Below, in pieces: positions 62,964 to 64,000 of a stretch of DNA of 64,000 nt; the stretch's first letter is position 1; each line of letters begins with the position of its first letter. The stretch covers positions 62,001-126,000 of the forward strand of contig NZ_JAMJWG010000015.1 of assembly GCF_024435355.1 (NCBI RefSeq), given 5' to 3'. Under the pieces are notes generated by a model. It had not been told where the DNA came from. It saw only the letters and a program-made list of their open reading frames with translations, and did not search any database. Source of the DNA: Streptomyces odontomachi. Lineage in GTDB: Bacteria; Actinomycetota; Actinomycetes; Streptomycetales; Streptomycetaceae. The translations under genes were made by a program, and so were the position numbers.

Positions 62964-63437
62964 TCACTCACCGCCCGGTGTCTCGTCGGACGGCGACCGC
63001 TCGGTCAGCCGCAGATCGTCGGGCGCCGTGGGCGCCAGCAGTTCGGCGAGACCGCTGTCCATGCCGAGCCGCTCGGTCTCGGTGCCGGGCGGAACCGCCC
63101 GCAGGGTGCGCTCCAGCCAGGCGGTCACGGCGATCGCCGGCGCCTCCAGGAGCGCACTGCCCTTGGGCGAGCTGAGCGCCAGCAGGACGACGCTGCGGCC
63201 GTCCGTCTTCGACGGCCACACCCGCACGTCACCGTGCCCGCACGGCCGGAACACGCCCTCCACCAGCAACTCCCGCGCGAACGACCAGTGCACCGCGTGA
63301 TCCGAGCCGATGTGGAAGGTGACGTGGACGGCGTACGGATCGTCGGAGCGGTAGGCGAACCGCGCCGGCACGGGGATGCTGCGTTCGGGCGACAGAACCA
63401 GGTTCAACTCCAACTCGCGTTCCACCACGTTGTGCAT
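62964..63437 (-). CDS. ssgG: SsgA-like sporulation protein (SALP), probably SsgG
   Basis: ATG 63435-63437 is 7 nt after GAAAGGG; 157 residues. The SALP signature runs LNLVLSPERSIPVPARFAYRSDDPYAVHVTFHIG, then ARELLVEGV, GDVRVWPS, LLALSSPKGSALLEAPA and VPPGTE. SALPs position septa and control wall remodelling in sporulating hyphae. The identity as SsgG rests on gene order (next to hpd and the oxidase, SCO2924-like) and is likely but not certain; the family assignment is firm. Confidence 0.9.
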   Translation of the reverse strand: MHNVVERELELNLVLSPERSIPVPARFAYRSDDPYAVHVTFHIGSDHAVHWSFARELLVEGVFRPCGHGDVRVWPSKTDGRSVVLLALSSPKGSALLEAPAIAVTAWLERTLRAVPPGTETERLGMDSGLAELLAPTAPDDLRLTERSPSDETPGGE

Positions 63438-63849
63438 GCAGTGCCCTTTCTCTCGGTCCTGAGGTCGGGCCAGCGCCTCGCGGTGGTGTCCACGAGACGG
63501 CCCCCCATGGACAGAGCGCGCGAAGGGCCGAGCATTACGCGGGTTGGGGGGAAAAATTTGCCGCAGCATGAGCAGCGGCGGGCCCGGACGGTCACCCGGA
63601 GAGGTGCGGCGGGCGCGCGGAGGGCCGGCCAGGCGGCGGTCTCCAGGCGCCGACGCGCGCGCCACGGCCGGGAAGCCACGGCGGGAATCGGTAACGGAAT
63701 ACCAGGACACGGCGGACGGACGGGGGTCGGCCGGGAGACCGGGGGTAACCGGAAAGGGGTCCGTGCGCGCACACCGGCCCAGGGGCGTGCGCGGGTCTGA
63801 TAGATGTGGACCCTCAACAGCATCCCCGAGCAGATACGGGACGACGGAC
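63438..63849. other. 412-bp divergent promoter region of ssgG and the RDD gene
   Basis: An AT-richer word GGGGGGAAAAATTTG at 63546-63560 stands out and may mark the ssgG promoter. GACGGAC lies before the RDD start. No coding sequence or terminator-like hairpin is evident. Confidence 0.4.
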
Positions 63850-64000
63850 ATGAGCGCCCCAACCCCGGCACCAGGCGACGACAGGCCCCGCGAAGGCTAT
63901 TACCCCGACCCGTCCATTCCCGGATACGTCCGGTACTGGAACGGTGCCGCCTGGGTGCCCGGGACGAGCCGTCCGGCACCCGCCGCAGGAGAGACCCTGC
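63850..64000 (+). CDS. N-terminal part of an RDD/DUF2510 membrane protein (runs off right edge)
   Basis: ATG 63850 opens a frame to the window end (50 codons visible). It starts MSAPTPAPGDDRPREGYYPDPSIPGYVRYWNGAAWVPG, the DUF2510 motif (G-Y-Y-x-DP ... RYWNG-x-W) that precedes RDD-type membrane domains in Streptomyces. The membrane part is outside the window, so the RDD call is by analogy. Confidence 0.7.
   Translation, partial: MSAPTPAPGDDRPREGYYPDPSIPGYVRYWNGAAWVPGTSRPAPAAGETL

Overview
The window is chromosomal DNA of a Streptomyces or very close relative. The base composition is very high in GC and GTG/TTG starts are frequent. Markers include a SsgA-like sporulation protein, DUF397/XRE pairs, Tat-exported glycoside hydrolases, an NnaR-type uroporphyrinogen synthase/regulator, and rare TTA codons confined to a few accessory or regulatory genes. 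No phage, insertion sequence or CRISPR array was recognised.

Left part (1-7.3 kb, accessory). An inositol-monophosphatase-like gene has a degenerate active site. A minus-strand pair follows: an ABC/AAA-type ATPase and a TOPRIM-like DUF4276 partner, the latter split by an in-frame TGA. Next come an anti-sigma-type HATPase, an XRE regulator and two tandem DUF397 genes, then a divergent MarR / FAD-monooxygenase pair sharing two related operator-like boxes.

7.3-12.2 kb is the core translation operon rpsL-rpsG-fusA-tuf, with a consensus promoter in front and a strong terminator behind. 12.3-21.4 kb is accessory metabolism: an alcohol dehydrogenase, a xylan-degrading pair (GH115 alpha-glucuronidase and GH10 xylanase), a GNAT, a LysR regulator and a secreted GDPD-like enzyme. 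A 45-bp inverted repeat of a repeated intergenic family lies in this stretch.

21.6-64 kb is a core block whose order matches, from memory, the SCO2959-SCO2923 region of S. coelicolor: narK, nnaR, CGNR protein, ECF sigma/anti-sigma, HelD-like RNA polymerase ATPase, malic enzyme, hup, murA, YqgE, DUF3039, a sugar ABC transporter with a GH20 hexosaminidase, a three-subunit xanthine-dehydrogenase-like operon, tRNA-Cys, Ser/Thr kinase, MFS exporter, helicase, IclR, S16 protease, Lrp, hpd, a glycolate/lactate oxidase, ssgG and an RDD protein. Its placement next to rpsL-tuf looks like a rearrangement relative to S. coelicolor.

The most striking signals are these. A STAND NTPase-TPR gene carrying a TTA codon sits between hup and murA, next to a 103-bp, 95% identical second copy of the murA 3' end, which looks like an insertion scar. 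The ATPase/DUF4276 defence-like pair is broken by a single stop codon. The xanthine-dehydrogenase-like complex has lost the catalytic Glu of its large subunit and carries a roughly 700-residue disordered extension on its iron-sulfur subunit. Tandem dre-like and inverted-repeat operators precede the amino-sugar operon, and three ACAGAT boxes lie between lrp and hpd. Several genes contain in-frame minisatellites in linker regions.
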